Positions 34,675-43,715 of a DNA stretch of 64,000 nt are shown in pieces. Each line of letters starts with the position of its first letter. The first letter of the stretch is position 1. A program made the position numbers and the translations under genes. Source of the DNA: Nitrospira sp. (lineage in GTDB: Bacteria; Nitrospirota; Nitrospiria; Nitrospirales; Nitrospiraceae); NCBI GenBank assembly GCA_005239465.1, contig SPAW01000035.1, forward strand, positions 1 to 64,000, read 5' to 3'. The notes below the pieces were generated by a model. The model was not told where the DNA came from, ran no database searches, and was given only the letters and a program-made list of their open reading frames with translations.

Positions 34675-36231
34675 ATGCTCAAGATCTACAATACGCTCAC
34701 TGGAAAGAAGGAGCCGTTCGAACCGCTCGTGCCGAAGACCGTGCGCATGTATGTATGCGGCGTGACGGTCTATGACTATTGCCATATCGGCCATGCGAGG
34801 AGCGCGCTCGTCTTCGATGTGATCCGGCGGTACCTGGAACATTCGGGCTACACGGTCGAGTTCGTCAAGAACTTTACCGACGTGGACGACAAGATCATCA
34901 AACGGGCGAACGAGCAGGGCGTGAGCTGCGACCAGATCACGGCCAAATTCATTCAAGCCTATTATGACGATATAGAGAGGCTGGGTGTGCGGCCGGCGTC
35001 CATCGAACCCAAAGCGACTGAGCATATGGCCGATATCGTTCGGTTGACCGAAACCTTGGTTGCAAAGGGCCTGGCTTACCAAGTGGATGGGGATGTCTAC
35101 TTTGAAGTCGCCAAGTTCCCCGATTACGGTCAGCTCTCCAGGCGGCGGTTGGAGGATTTGCAGGCAGGCGCGCGCGTGGATGTCGATGAGCGGAAGCGTC
35201 ACCCGATGGATTTCGCCCTCTGGAAAAGTAGCAAACCTGGTGAACCTTCATGGGAGAGTCCCTGGGGCCCTGGTCGGCCTGGCTGGCATATCGAATGTTC
35301 CGCCATGTCAATCCGTCATCTGGGCGAGACGTTCGATATCCATGGCGGAGGGATGGATCTGATCTTCCCGCACCATGAGAACGAGATTGCGCAGTCTTGT
35401 GGTGCGACGGGCAAAGAGTTCGCGCGCTACTGGATTCACAACGGATTCGTGCAGATCAACCAGGAGAAGATGTCCAAGTCCCTGGGAAACTTTTTCACGA
35501 TTCGGGAAATTTTTGAGAAGTCAGAATGGCCGGAAGCGGAGACCGGGGAAATGCTCCGATATTTCTTGCTGGCGACGCAATACCGAGGCCCGCTTGATTT
35601 TTCCGACCAAAGCTTGAGAGAGGCCAAAAACGCGGTGGATGGGTTCTACGACTTGTTCATGCGCCTGGGCGAGTCAGATACGAGGACTACGGCTGATAAG
35701 GATTTGGCGCTGACGATCGAGCGATGTCGGTCAGCCTTTCGCGACGCGATGGACGACGATTTTAATACCCCGATGGCGATTGCGGCCCTACAGGGCCTGC
35801 GGAGTGACGTCAACAAGTTGCTCGATCACGGACTTTCGACCGAGTGGCGCAGGACTGCCAGGACAGAGTTTCGGTCGCTGGGAAACTGCCTGGGATTATT
35901 TCAACTGGACAGGTGGCAATTTAACGCTCCTGCCAGATTGAAAGGTGCACACAGGCAAGCCGTCCTTGAGGCGGAGAGACAACACGCACAAGCTGGTAAA
36001 TGGGACCCAAGTTACCATGAACTACTGTCCGGGCGGTCAAAGTTGCCACCAACTGAACGGTCATCTGCGCCAGCTTTGACCGATGAAGAGATAGAAAAAA
36101 AGCTGGTTGAACGCAATGAAGCTCGGAAACAGAAAGACTTCAAGAAGGCCGACGAGATCCGTCACTTCCTCTCATCTTGTGGCATCATCATCGAGGACAA
36201 GCCCAATGGCACCAGCCGGTGGAAGCGATAG
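34675..36231 (+). CDS. cysS: Cysteinyl-tRNA synthetase
   Basis: 518 residues, about 30-40 longer than the common form. HIGH motif in [11 protein letters not shown], with zinc-binding cysteines including M-Y-V-C-G-V-T and S-M-S-I-x-[15 protein letters not shown] lies at about 264. The catalytic domain is full. After N-C-L-G-L-F-Q an extra segment of about 60 residues (roughly 410-470, D-R-W-Q-F-N-A-P ... S-A-P) precedes the canonical [29 protein letters not shown]. That segment is AT-richer, with different codon choice. The 3' end overlaps rlmB by 26 bases. Confidence 0.95.
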   Translation: MLKIYNTLTGKKEPFEPLVPKTVRMYVCGVTVYDYCHIGHARSALVFDVIRRYLEHSGYTVEFVKNFTDVDDKIIKRANEQGVSCDQITAKFIQAYYDDIERLGVRPASIEPKATEHMADIVRLTETLVAKGLAYQVDGDVYFEVAKFPDYGQLSRRRLEDLQAGARVDVDERKRHPMDFALWKSSKPGEPSWESPWGPGRPGWHIECSAMSIRHLGETFDIHGGGMDLIFPHHENEIAQSCGATGKEFARYWIHNGFVQINQEKMSKSLGNFFTIREIFEKSEWPEAETGEMLRYFLLATQYRGPLDFSDQSLREAKNAVDGFYDLFMRLGESDTRTTADKDLALTIERCRSAFRDAMDDDFNTPMAIAALQGLRSDVNKLLDHGLSTEWRRTARTEFRSLGNCLGLFQLDRWQFNAPARLKGAHRQAVLEAERQHAQAGKWDPSYHELLSGRSKLPPTERSSAPALTDEEIEKKLVERNEARKQKDFKKADEIRHFLSSCGIIIEDKPNGTSRWKR

Positions 36232-36997
36232 CGCCCAGGAGATCCTCTATGGGCTCCATGCGGTGCGCGAAGCGCTCAAGGCCGGGACCAGGCCGCTGCA
36301 GCGTCTCCTGGTGATCAGGACCGATAAACAGTTCTCGGATTTGGTGCAGTTGGCGCGATCGCTTCATGTCCCGATCCACGTCCAACCGGTAGCCTCACTC
36401 GATCGGCTGGTTCCTGGCGGCAGGCACCAGGGCATCGTGGCCATTGCCGCCGCGAAAGCCTATCAGACGGAAGAAGCGATTCTCGCCCGCGCGGCCGCAC
36501 GGAACGAGCCGCCGCTGTTGGTCATCCTCGATGGGGTGGAAGATCCGCACAATCTCGGTGCAGTGCTCCGGACCGCCGAGGGAGCCGGTGTCCACGGTGT
36601 GTTTATTCCCGAACGGAGGGCGGCCGGGCTCACCTCGGTGGTCGCAAAGGTCTCCGCCGGAGCGATCGACCATATTCCAGTGGCGAGGGTGACAAATACA
36701 AGTCGACTGCTTGAGTCATTGAAAGCAGCGGGGGTGTGGATCTATGGGGTGGAACCGTCGGCGAACACGCTCTTTATGGATGTCGATCTGCGAGGACCGG
36801 TCGGGCTGGTGTTTGGTGGAGAAGGAGCGGGGATTCGACCGGGGGTGCTCCAGCATTGCGATGAACGCATCCGCATTCCCATGAAGGGCCACGTCCAATC
36901 GCTGAATGTGTCGGCTTCTGCCGCGGTGATGTTGTTCGAGGCAGTCCGCCAACGAGGTCTCTCTGTCGGGCAGAAGGCCGGACCTAGCGGATCTTGA
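36206..36997 (+). CDS. rlmB: 23S rRNA (guanosine-2'-O-)-methyltransferase RlmB-like (SpoU family)
   Basis: 263 residues from ATG 36206. The N-terminal L30e-like substrate-binding domain (about 10-90) starts L-Y-G-L-H-A-V-R-E-A-L. The SPOUT domain has motif 1 L-D-G-V-E-D-P-H-N-L-G-A-V-L-R-T-A, motif 2 L-V-F-G-G-E-G-A-G-I-R and motif 3 I-P-M-K-G-H-V-Q-S-L-N-V-S-A-S-A-A-V. The family methylates 23S G2251 or related sites; paralogues modify other positions. The start lies inside cysS, and a longer frame (36107) is only overlap. Its last 14 bases overlap the convergent LuxR-type gene. Confidence 0.92.
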   Translation: MAPAGGSDSAQEILYGLHAVREALKAGTRPLQRLLVIRTDKQFSDLVQLARSLHVPIHVQPVASLDRLVPGGRHQGIVAIAAAKAYQTEEAILARAAARNEPPLLVILDGVEDPHNLGAVLRTAEGAGVHGVFIPERRAAGLTSVVAKVSAGAIDHIPVARVTNTSRLLESLKAAGVWIYGVEPSANTLFMDVDLRGPVGLVFGGEGAGIRPGVLQHCDERIRIPMKGHVQSLNVSASAAVMLFEAVRQRGLSVGQKAGPSGS

Positions 36998-37262
36998 GCA
37001 TGCCGCCCTGGATGGCTGTCTTCAGCAGCTGAGCAGTATTCGACACGCGCATTTTCTTCATCATGTTGGCGCGGTGGGCTTCGACAGTCTTCACGCTGAT
37101 TTTCAGCCGCTGGCCGATTTCCTTATTCTTAAAGCCGGCCCAAATCAATTCCAGAATCTCCTGCTCGCGCGAGGTTAATGACTCCGGCCGCTTCGTGCGG
37201 GGAGGAGGCTCAAGGTCTGCAAGAGACTTCCGAACCCGTGGCTTCCCAGATGCCTTAGCCAT
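36984..37262 (-). CDS. Free-standing LuxR/GerE-type HTH protein
   Basis: 92 residues. A basic N-terminus (about 1-27) is followed by the full GerE helix-turn-helix: L-T-S-R-E-Q-E-I-L-E-L-I-W-A-G-F-K-N-K-E-I-G-Q-R-L-K-I-S-V-K-T-V-E-A-H-R-A-N-M-M-K-K-M-R-V-S-N-T-A-Q-L-L. There is no receiver or ligand-binding domain, so control would come through expression level or a partner protein. It is convergent with rlmB (14-base overlap) and divergent from the pilus locus, 227 bases from the prepilin peptidase start. A role in pilus gene control is possible but unproven. Confidence 0.88.
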   Translation of the reverse strand: MAKASGKPRVRKSLADLEPPPRTKRPESLTSREQEILELIWAGFKNKEIGQRLKISVKTVEAHRANMMKKMRVSNTAQLLKTAIQGGMLKIR

Positions 37263-37489
37263 GATGATCAGTTCTTCTTTGATACGCGGTCGATTCAGGT
37301 ATACTGGGAGTCAATCATGCCTAACCGCATGGTACAGGAATGGCGGACTATTATAGGAATGATCGCTAGAGAATGTAAATGGAAGCACTTCGGCCCTAGT
37401 AGGGTTACTGAGTAAGGAAACAAACTATTTTTGAAGCCGTGCAATAGATGAAGCTGCTTGTTCCCGCTCACATGCATTAAGACCAGGCT

Positions 37490-38260
37490 ATGTTCTCACT
37501 GTATCTGATTGTGGGTCTCTTTGGCGCGCTCGTCGGCAGCTTTCTCAACGTCTGTATTTACCGGCTACCACGGCATGAATCGATTGCGTGGCCTGGCTCG
37601 CACTGTCCTTCTTGCTCCAGCCCGATTGCTTGGTACGACAATGTTCCCCTTGTGAGCTATCTGATCCTCCTGGGCCGCTGCCGGCATTGTGCAATGCGCA
37701 TCCCCTTCCGCTATCCGGTGGTGGAAGCCCTCAATGCCCTTGGCTATGTCGGGTTGCTGTGGTTCTTTGGACCGAACTGGCCTGCGGTTGCGTACGGACT
37801 GCTCTACTCGGGGCTCCTCGTCGTGGCTGGGACAGACCTTTCCCACAAGGTAATCCCTAATGTCATTACGTTTCCTGGAATTGTCGTGGGGCTTATCAGC
37901 GCCGCCACCGTCCTGCCGCTGGGGCTGATGAATGGTCTGATTGGACTTCTTGTTGGTGGAGGAATCTTGTGGCTACTCGCGTGGGCGAGTCCCTATCTCT
38001 TTGGGAAAGAAGGGATGGGGGGAGGCGATATTAAACTCCTCGCGATGATCGGCGCCTTTCTCGGCTGGAAGCCCGCCCTGATGACGATCATGGTAGGGTC
38101 CTTCTTGGGTTCACTCGTCGGGATCACCCTCATTGCCGTGCGGGTGATCAAGCGAGAAGACTACATTCCCTTCGGGCCGTTTCTTGTCTGCGGAGCATTG
38201 ATCGCACTGTTCTTCGGACAATCCATACTCGATTGGTATCAAGGATTGCTGGCCGGCTAA
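37490..38260 (+). CDS. pilD: Prepilin peptidase / N-methyltransferase
   Basis: 256 residues. The cytoplasmic methyltransferase loop after helix 1 has R-L-P-R-H-E-S and the zinc-type cysteine pairs C-P-S-C and C-R-H-C (about 39-69). The two active-site aspartates are in G-T-D-L-S-H-K-V-I-P-N (about 114) and G-M-G-G-G-D-I-K-L-L-A. About seven membrane helices follow the family layout. It cleaves type III signal peptides of pilins, and several such pilins lie downstream. A weak hairpin (38345-38367) followed by a pyrimidine run may terminate it. Confidence 0.96.
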   Translation: MFSLYLIVGLFGALVGSFLNVCIYRLPRHESIAWPGSHCPSCSSPIAWYDNVPLVSYLILLGRCRHCAMRIPFRYPVVEALNALGYVGLLWFFGPNWPAVAYGLLYSGLLVVAGTDLSHKVIPNVITFPGIVVGLISAATVLPLGLMNGLIGLLVGGGILWLLAWASPYLFGKEGMGGGDIKLLAMIGAFLGWKPALMTIMVGSFLGSLVGITLIAVRVIKREDYIPFGPFLVCGALIALFFGQSILDWYQGLLAG

Positions 38261-38576
38261 CTCCAGTTTCCTTCCAGCCGTTCGTATTCTCAGTCTCCTT
38301 CTTCTCTCACTGTATCTATTCCTGAAAGAACTGTATCTCCGTAGGCACAGCCTTATTACCGCTGTGTTTCTTCTTCCCAGGGCGACCCGTTCTCTCGCTG
38401 AGTTCAGGCCTTCGTCAGTTTTGCCTTGTTGATCCAAGGACTTCGCCGCCATCCAACGACCGCCTCAGCGGACACTGCTATTCACGGAAGCGCGATTCGA
38501 GATCGGCACGACTCTTGAGTAGGGACCATGCCATTTGAAATCCATGTTGCTATCGGGAAATACGGTGGGAGGGTGC
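38261..38576. other. 316-bp region between prepilin peptidase and the first pseudopilin
   Basis: It holds a 7-bp stem, GCACAGC/GCTGTGT (38345-38351 and 38361-38367), followed by TTCTTCTT, a weak terminator candidate. Otherwise I see no gene, and only a GGGAGG ribosome binding site just before the ATG at 38577. Confidence 0.35.
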
Positions 38577-39008
38577 ATGAAGCAGGATGGCAAGACATTG
38601 ATGGAACTCATGGTAGTCGTGGCGATCATCGGGATCGTCGCGGCCATGAGCGGTCCAAACTTTTTGGCGCTCAACTCACGCATGCAGGCTCGCTGCGCAA
38701 CAGAAGAGATCGCCTCGGAACTTCGCCTCGCGAGACAGCTGGCGATCACCTATCGAGATCGAGTTCGCGTCGTCTTTGACATTGAACAGCAGGTCCTAGA
38801 GGCACAATTCGTCAATGGCGCGACGACACATCATGTCTACCGCTACGGGGACAAAGGTATTGTCATCGAGGAACCAAGCGCGGGACCGGAGATCCTGTTC
38901 CATCCCAGCGGTCGTTCCGCAACGGCGACCACGGTTCAACTCCGCAGCAAAGATGGACAGATTCAGAAATTGACTGTGGGCATAACCGGCCGGGTGTCAA
39001 TCCTATGA
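38577..39008 (+). CDS. Pseudopilin, GspH/FimT type (set 1)
   Basis: 143 residues. The type III signal is very short: M-K-Q-D-G before K-T-L-M-E-L-M-V-V-V-A-I-I-G-I-V-A-A-M. Cleavage after Gly5 and Glu at mature position 5 fit, although the first mature residue is Lys rather than Phe. The globular part (N-S-R-M-Q-A-R-C-A-T-E-E-I-A-S-E-L-R-L-A-R-Q-L-A-I-T-Y-R) follows the GspH/FimT pattern, with beta strands and a final L-T-V-G-I-T-G-R-V. GGGAGG precedes ATG 38577. The last four bases overlap the next pilin (ATGA). It is the first of four overlapping pilin-like genes. Confidence 0.88.
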   Translation: MKQDGKTLMELMVVVAIIGIVAAMSGPNFLALNSRMQARCATEEIASELRLARQLAITYRDRVRVVFDIEQQVLEAQFVNGATTHHVYRYGDKGIVIEEPSAGPEILFHPSGRSATATTVQLRSKDGQIQKLTVGITGRVSIL

Positions 39009-39487
39009 GCCGGTGTTCACGCGACGCAGGGTTCAGTCTGATTGAGGTGATGATGGCAATGGTGATTTCTGGAATAGCGTTAATGGGGACGATGGGCGCG
39101 GTGGAGATATCGTCTAGGTATGTCCAACAAGGCGGTCTCAGTAGCAGAGCGCTGGAACTGGCCCAGGCGAGGTTGGAAGTAAAGCGGTCGGTTCGCTGGC
39201 AGTCTCTCCTTGAAGATGACCTCGATCACGACGGAGTTCCTGAGACCATCATGAAGGATGATGGTCAGGGCCGCGACGCGATGGCCGGCGATGGAATCTA
39301 CACAGCCGTGCTGGAGCGTGATGGAGTGACTGTGGTCTGGAGTGTCGAAGCAGATCGCCCAGGGCCACTGGGTGCGGTCGGCCTGGTGGCGGTCCGGGCG
39401 GTGGCTTCCTATATTGGACCGGGAGGTCAGAAAGAAGTGCGCGTGGCGACCCTCCGAGCGAATCCTGCATTTGTGGGGCAACGATGA
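39005..39487 (+). CDS. Pseudopilin, PilV/GspI type (set 1)
   Basis: 160 residues. The leader M-S-R-C-S-R-D-A-G precedes F-S-L-I-E-V-M-M-A-M-V-I-S-G-I-A-L-M-G-T-M-G, a textbook prepilin cleavage site with Glu+5. After the helix come S-S-R-A-L-E-L-A-Q-A-R-L-E and a section with D-L-D-H-D-G-V-P-E-T (calcium-loop-like) and A-G-D-G-I-Y. Both neighbouring genes overlap by four bases. It would be a minor pilin of the pilus tip or priming complex. Confidence 0.88.
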   Translation: MSRCSRDAGFSLIEVMMAMVISGIALMGTMGAVEISSRYVQQGGLSSRALELAQARLEVKRSVRWQSLLEDDLDHDGVPETIMKDDGQGRDAMAGDGIYTAVLERDGVTVVWSVEADRPGPLGAVGLVAVRAVASYIGPGGQKEVRVATLRANPAFVGQR

Positions 39488-40242
39488 GCCAAATGTATGT
39501 TGTTGGGTCTCATGTGAGGGATCTAAAGAATGTCTCTCTCCTCTTCAACATGCGAGGCGTCTGTCTGACGGAGTTGATGGTCAGCTTGGCGACAGGAGCC
39601 ATCGTGCTTGCTGCAGCATTGGACACCTTCAATGTCGTGCAGACCCGTGCTGCCAAGCAGCATCGTGCTCTGGCGCATCAACAAGACCTTCGACTCGGGT
39701 TAGAAGTCTTTGAACAGGAAGCTCGCCTTGCGGTGGCTGATTCGATCGTTACTGCGTCCCCTGATACGTTTCTGTTTCTGGCCAACGTCAACGCGCAGCG
39801 GACAACGACCACCAGCGCTGTTGTGCCGGGACAATCTGTCCTTGCGGTGCAGGATGGCAGCGGGTGGGGCGAAGGAAAGTCAGTGACCCTCTGCGGGCAA
39901 CAAGCCTGCGAAGAGCATCTCCTCTCCCGTGCGGGGCAACGATATCAGCTGGTGCTAGCTGAGCCGGTTGGATTGTCGCTCCCTGCCGGGGCTTCTGTCG
40001 AGGTGAGGAATCGAGTGGTCTATTACACCAAGCGCGATGAAAAGGGAGCATTGAGGCTCATGCGCATGGTGGATGGAGGAGCGAATGTCCTTATCGGAGA
40101 GCTGGAAGATGCGCACTTTTCTTATCGGGACGAACGTGGCTACCTCACGCACCTGCCGTCGCAGGTGAAGCGAGTGGTCGTCGAGATCGAGCAGACTTAC
40201 TCTGGTCGTAGGGTTATGCGGGAAGTCAGTCTTCGGTCATAG
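39484..40242 (+). CDS. Pseudopilin, PilW/GspJ type (set 1)
   Basis: 252 residues. An unusually long leader of about 24 residues ends M-R-G, followed by V-C-L-T-E-L-M-V-S-L-A-T-G-A-I-V-L-A-A-A-L. Glu+5 is kept but the mature N-terminus is Val-Cys. A later internal start is possible, since only the last few basic residues are needed for a leader. The globular domain includes Q-Q-D-L-R-L-G-L-E-V-F-E-Q-E-A-R-L-A, as in PilW, with a Cys pair (C-G-Q-Q-A-C). It ends with V-K-R-V-V-V-E-I-E-Q-T-Y. It overlaps its neighbour upstream by ATGA. Confidence 0.82.
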   Translation: MSQMYVVGSHVRDLKNVSLLFNMRGVCLTELMVSLATGAIVLAAALDTFNVVQTRAAKQHRALAHQQDLRLGLEVFEQEARLAVADSIVTASPDTFLFLANVNAQRTTTTSAVVPGQSVLAVQDGSGWGEGKSVTLCGQQACEEHLLSRAGQRYQLVLAEPVGLSLPAGASVEVRNRVVYYTKRDEKGALRLMRMVDGGANVLIGELEDAHFSYRDERGYLTHLPSQVKRVVVEIEQTYSGRRVMREVSLRS

Positions 40243-40255
40243 GGGGCAATAACGC

Positions 40256-41731
40256 ATGTCACATATCGATGGAACAGAAAATCATCAGGGGATCGCGCTT
40301 CTAGGGGCGATGGTGCTTGTGCTGATCTTGTCGTTGCTGGGTGTGACCCTTCTGAATCTAGCCGGACAGGAGGTTATAAGTGCCAACGCAGGGAGAGAGG
40401 CTGCGATCGCGCAACAGCTTGCAGATGCGGCGGGGGAACTGGTGGTGGCATGGTTTCATAGCCCTCAGACCAAGACGGTCCAGCCCGCGCTCTCATCAGT
40501 CTTGGCGAAAAAGAATCGCAGCGCAGAGGGTGGTCCTTCCTTCTTTGACCAAACCGGCCGCTCGCAATTCGTGGGAACCGCGAACCAACCTGATTTTCGC
40601 TTGGATGCGGGAAACTCTTCAGACGATCGGATGCTGAACGATCCAGAAATCGGGGTGTTTCGTGCCGTGCGCCATCTGGGAACGATTGAGGAACTCAAAA
40701 TCTATGCTCCTTCTAACCCAGGGCTGTTGTGCACGGTTGACGTGACAGTTGCGACTCAGACCAATCCGCCTTTCCGGCAATCGGTACTGACGCAGCTGGG
40801 TGCGCTCGATCTACCGCCTCTGCGTGCCGCCGTGCAGGTGGGACAGAATCTCGGAGGGCTTCAGCCGGGAAGCGAGGCGCCGGTCAGCGTCCATTGGGGT
40901 GATCTAAAGGTGGGGGGAGATCTTATCCTCGGTCGGGCCGACGAGATTCCTACAAAGAGCGCGCTCGCTCCAGTGACGGGTCAGGGGTATGACGAGACTA
41001 CCCAACGAGAGGATCGATGGATGGATGCCTGGGTAGGAGGTCAGGTTCAGGTGATGCAGCCAGCTTCGGGGCAGAGTAAGGCACCGAGTTTCCCGCACAA
41101 CGTCCACTCGCGACAGAATCCGATTCCTGGGGTTCGCCTCGATAAGTGGACCTACGAGCACCTTAAACGAACGGCGAAGCGGTATGGCAGCTACTTCGCG
41201 ATCGATCGGGATGGTCTCTTGTATCCGCAAGGCACGGTGGAACCTGGTCATGGGATTTCCCCCGATGATGTGTTCAGATCGCAGGGCCCTGGCGACCATC
41301 TTGGTCTGATCTTCATCGATACTCTCGATCAAGCCGCTCCCCGTACAGACAACCTTGGAGTCCTCAGGCTTCGTACTGCCTATGTGGAAGGCATCGTGGT
41401 TGTGCAGGGCCATGTCGTGCTCGCCCCAAGCGGATCAGGACAGTCGATGTCCGTGTTCAGCCCCCCAAGAACAGAACAGGACAGCGATGCCTCACGGACA
41501 TCCACTCAACTCTCGCGCGTGCATCTCAACGGCGTGCTCTATGCCAGTGGAAATATTATGGTGACTGGGAGAGCTAGAGCATATGGAGCCGTTGTGGCTG
41601 GAGGGACGATCGTCCCTGCGAGTTCAGGGGAAACGCTTGAAGTATGGTATGACCACGATCTTGGTCAAGGGTTGTACCGGGGGTTGCCGGTGGTCTATCG
41701 CGCTCCGGGAACGTGGCTGGCGCGATATTGA
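40256..41731 (+). CDS. PilX-like pilus assembly protein, large (set 1)
   Basis: 491 residues. The N-terminus Q-G-I-A-L-L-G-A-M-V-L-V-L-I-L-S-L-L-G-V-T-L-L-N-L-A-G-Q-E (about 11-38) is the PilX N-terminal helix, which lacks the Glu+5 of true pilins. The body is far larger than PilX (about 200 residues). Its last third has glycine-rich turns, L-N-G-V-L-Y-A-S-G-N-I-M-V-T-G-R-A-R-A-Y-G-A-V-V-A-G-G-T-I-V, suggesting a beta-helix or bactofilin-like stack. This would be a surface or tip-exposed pseudopilin-like protein. It is the final gene of set 1, 119 bases before the ATPase gene. Confidence 0.78.
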   Translation: MSHIDGTENHQGIALLGAMVLVLILSLLGVTLLNLAGQEVISANAGREAAIAQQLADAAGELVVAWFHSPQTKTVQPALSSVLAKKNRSAEGGPSFFDQTGRSQFVGTANQPDFRLDAGNSSDDRMLNDPEIGVFRAVRHLGTIEELKIYAPSNPGLLCTVDVTVATQTNPPFRQSVLTQLGALDLPPLRAAVQVGQNLGGLQPGSEAPVSVHWGDLKVGGDLILGRADEIPTKSALAPVTGQGYDETTQREDRWMDAWVGGQVQVMQPASGQSKAPSFPHNVHSRQNPIPGVRLDKWTYEHLKRTAKRYGSYFAIDRDGLLYPQGTVEPGHGISPDDVFRSQGPGDHLGLIFIDTLDQAAPRTDNLGVLRLRTAYVEGIVVVQGHVVLAPSGSGQSMSVFSPPRTEQDSDASRTSTQLSRVHLNGVLYASGNIMVTGRARAYGAVVAGGTIVPASSGETLEVWYDHDLGQGLYRGLPVVYRAPGTWLARY

Positions 41732-41850
41732 GACGGCCTTGGGTCGGTCTGATACGAACACTATTGAAAGCCTATTCGTGTTCAGACAAGAACATTGCGC
41801 CACTAACAGAAAATCATCTTCTTATTGTCGATCACAAAGGATGATATAGA

Positions 41851-43677
41851 ATGATCACGCTTGGTCTTGGAGCGAATATCAAACGGGAAGTCCTCTCGAT
41901 TGCCTCTCTGACAAAGCCACGCATGGCCAAACAACCCCGCAAGATGACGATGGAGCGCAGCCTGTTGGACTGTATTGCCTATCGCGGGCTCATGAGTCAG
42001 ACTGATCTAAATGCCGCTGTGGAAGAGTCCTTGTCTCGCGAAGTGGATCTGGAGACCGTCCTGCTCGACAAGTACCGAGTGCCAAAGGCCGAACTCGGGT
42101 CGGCGCTCAGCGAGTTCTATCAATGCCCATACGTCACCTACGACGAACGAACTGTCATCGACCCTGAGCTTTTGAAAAACCTCAGTTCCGACTATCTCAG
42201 AAGAAACTCCTGGATTCCCTTAAAACGTCAAGGAACTGTGCTCGACATCGTCATCAACGACCCTCACGATTTAGAGAAAGGCCTCGATATCCGGCGCGCG
42301 TTTCCCGGCGTCACAGTCCGCTTTTCCGTCGGGCTTCGGCGCGATATCGAGCAATATCTCCTTGTCGCGACGGGTCAGGCCAACGGCGGTTCGATTACCG
42401 AGATTCTGGGGGAACTCGTCGACGAAGCCGGCGCCGAACGAAATAGTGATGCCGACTCAGGCGAGATCGACGAAAACGATTCCGCCATTGTGCGCCTAGC
42501 GAATCAGGTCATTGCCGAGGCTTATCGACTGGGAGCCTCCGACGTTCACATTGAGCCCTATTCGGATCGGAAAGAAACGGCGGTTCGGTTCCGTGTGGAC
42601 GGCACGTGCTTCACCTATATGCGAATTCCTGCGGTCTACCGGCGCGCCATCGTCTCGCGCCTCAAGATCATGGCCAATTTGGACATCTCTGAACGACGGA
42701 AGCCGCAGGATGGGAAGATTCGCTACAAGTTGGCGAAGGATCGCGAAATCGAACTGCGCGTCGCGACGTTGCCGACGGCAGGAAGCAACGAAGATGTCGT
42801 GATGCGTCTCCTCACGGCAAAGGACACCATGCCCTTGGAGGCGATGGACTTTTCGCCTGATGTCTTACAGACGGTGAAGGAACTTGCCGAACGGCCGTAT
42901 GGGATTATCCTCTGCGTGGGACCGACCGGATCGGGGAAGACCACTATGTTGCACGCCGTGCTGAAACACATCAATAACGACGAGCGCAAAATTTGGACAG
43001 CGGAAGATCCGATCGAAATCACACAGGAAGGGTTGCGGCAGGTCCAGGTGCATTCTAAGATCGGCTTTACCTTTGCCGCTGCAATGCGGGCGTTTCTGCG
43101 TGCCGATCCGGACGTCATTATGATCGGGGAGATGCGCGATAAAGAAACGGCCGACATTGCAATTGAGGCTTCCCTCACAGGTCACCTGGTGATGAGCACG
43201 CTTCACACCAACGGTGCGGTTGAAACGGTCACGCGATTGCTCGACATGGGCTGCGACTCCTTCAACTTCGCAGATGCGATGTTGGGGGTGCTGGCCATGC
43301 GTCTCTGTAAGCGCATCTGTTCTAACTGCAAGGAGGCCTACCATCCGACACGACAGGAGTATGACGAGCTGGTTCAGGGCTATGGGGCGCGTTATTGGGA
43401 CAAGCTGGGGGTCGCCTACACCGACGACTGGACCTTATACCGTGGCCGAGGCTGTGAAGTCTGCAACCAGGGTGGGTTCAAGGGGCGGGTCCCACTGCAT
43501 GAACTCCTGGTTGGTTCGGAAGAGATCAAGAACCTCATCCAGGCCAGGGCGCGGACGGCTGAGATCCTCAACGTGGCCATGCGAGATGGAATGGTCACCC
43601 TGCTGCAGAATGGAATTCAGAAGGTGCTTAAGGGCGTGACGACGTACCGCCAAGTCCGCGCCGTAGCGATAAAGTAG
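41851..43677 (+). CDS. pilB: Type II/IV secretion-type assembly ATPase (PilB/GspE family)
   Basis: 608 residues. The N-terminal MshEN-like region (about 30-190) has L-L-D-K-Y-R-V-P and Y-Q-C-P-Y-V-T-Y. The motor has Walker A G-P-T-G-S-G-K-T-T at 357-365, the Asp box (T-A-E-D-P-I-E), Walker B R-A-D-P-D-V-I-M-I-G-E-M-R-D and the His box H-L-V-M-S-T-L-H-T-N. Zinc cysteines form C-x2-C (about 490) and C-x2-C (about 529). It powers pilus extension. The extra N-terminal approx. 25 residues before the family start suggest ATG downstream as an alternative. MshEN domains often bind c-di-GMP, which fits the PilZ gene next door. Confidence 0.93.
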   Translation: MITLGLGANIKREVLSIASLTKPRMAKQPRKMTMERSLLDCIAYRGLMSQTDLNAAVEESLSREVDLETVLLDKYRVPKAELGSALSEFYQCPYVTYDERTVIDPELLKNLSSDYLRRNSWIPLKRQGTVLDIVINDPHDLEKGLDIRRAFPGVTVRFSVGLRRDIEQYLLVATGQANGGSITEILGELVDEAGAERNSDADSGEIDENDSAIVRLANQVIAEAYRLGASDVHIEPYSDRKETAVRFRVDGTCFTYMRIPAVYRRAIVSRLKIMANLDISERRKPQDGKIRYKLAKDREIELRVATLPTAGSNEDVVMRLLTAKDTMPLEAMDFSPDVLQTVKELAERPYGIILCVGPTGSGKTTMLHAVLKHINNDERKIWTAEDPIEITQEGLRQVQVHSKIGFTFAAAMRAFLRADPDVIMIGEMRDKETADIAIEASLTGHLVMSTLHTNGAVETVTRLLDMGCDSFNFADAMLGVLAMRLCKRICSNCKEAYHPTRQEYDELVQGYGARYWDKLGVAYTDDWTLYRGRGCEVCNQGGFKGRVPLHELLVGSEEIKNLIQARARTAEILNVAMRDGMVTLLQNGIQKVLKGVTTYRQVRAVAIK

Positions 43678-43715
43678 TTTCAGAATACAATACGAGCAAC
43701 CAGCGGCTCTTCCTT

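Noticed and set aside
41738-41790. GTCTGA...TCAGAC hairpin after the large PilX-like gene
   Set aside because: The stem is interrupted and no T-tract follows, so I cannot support a terminator.
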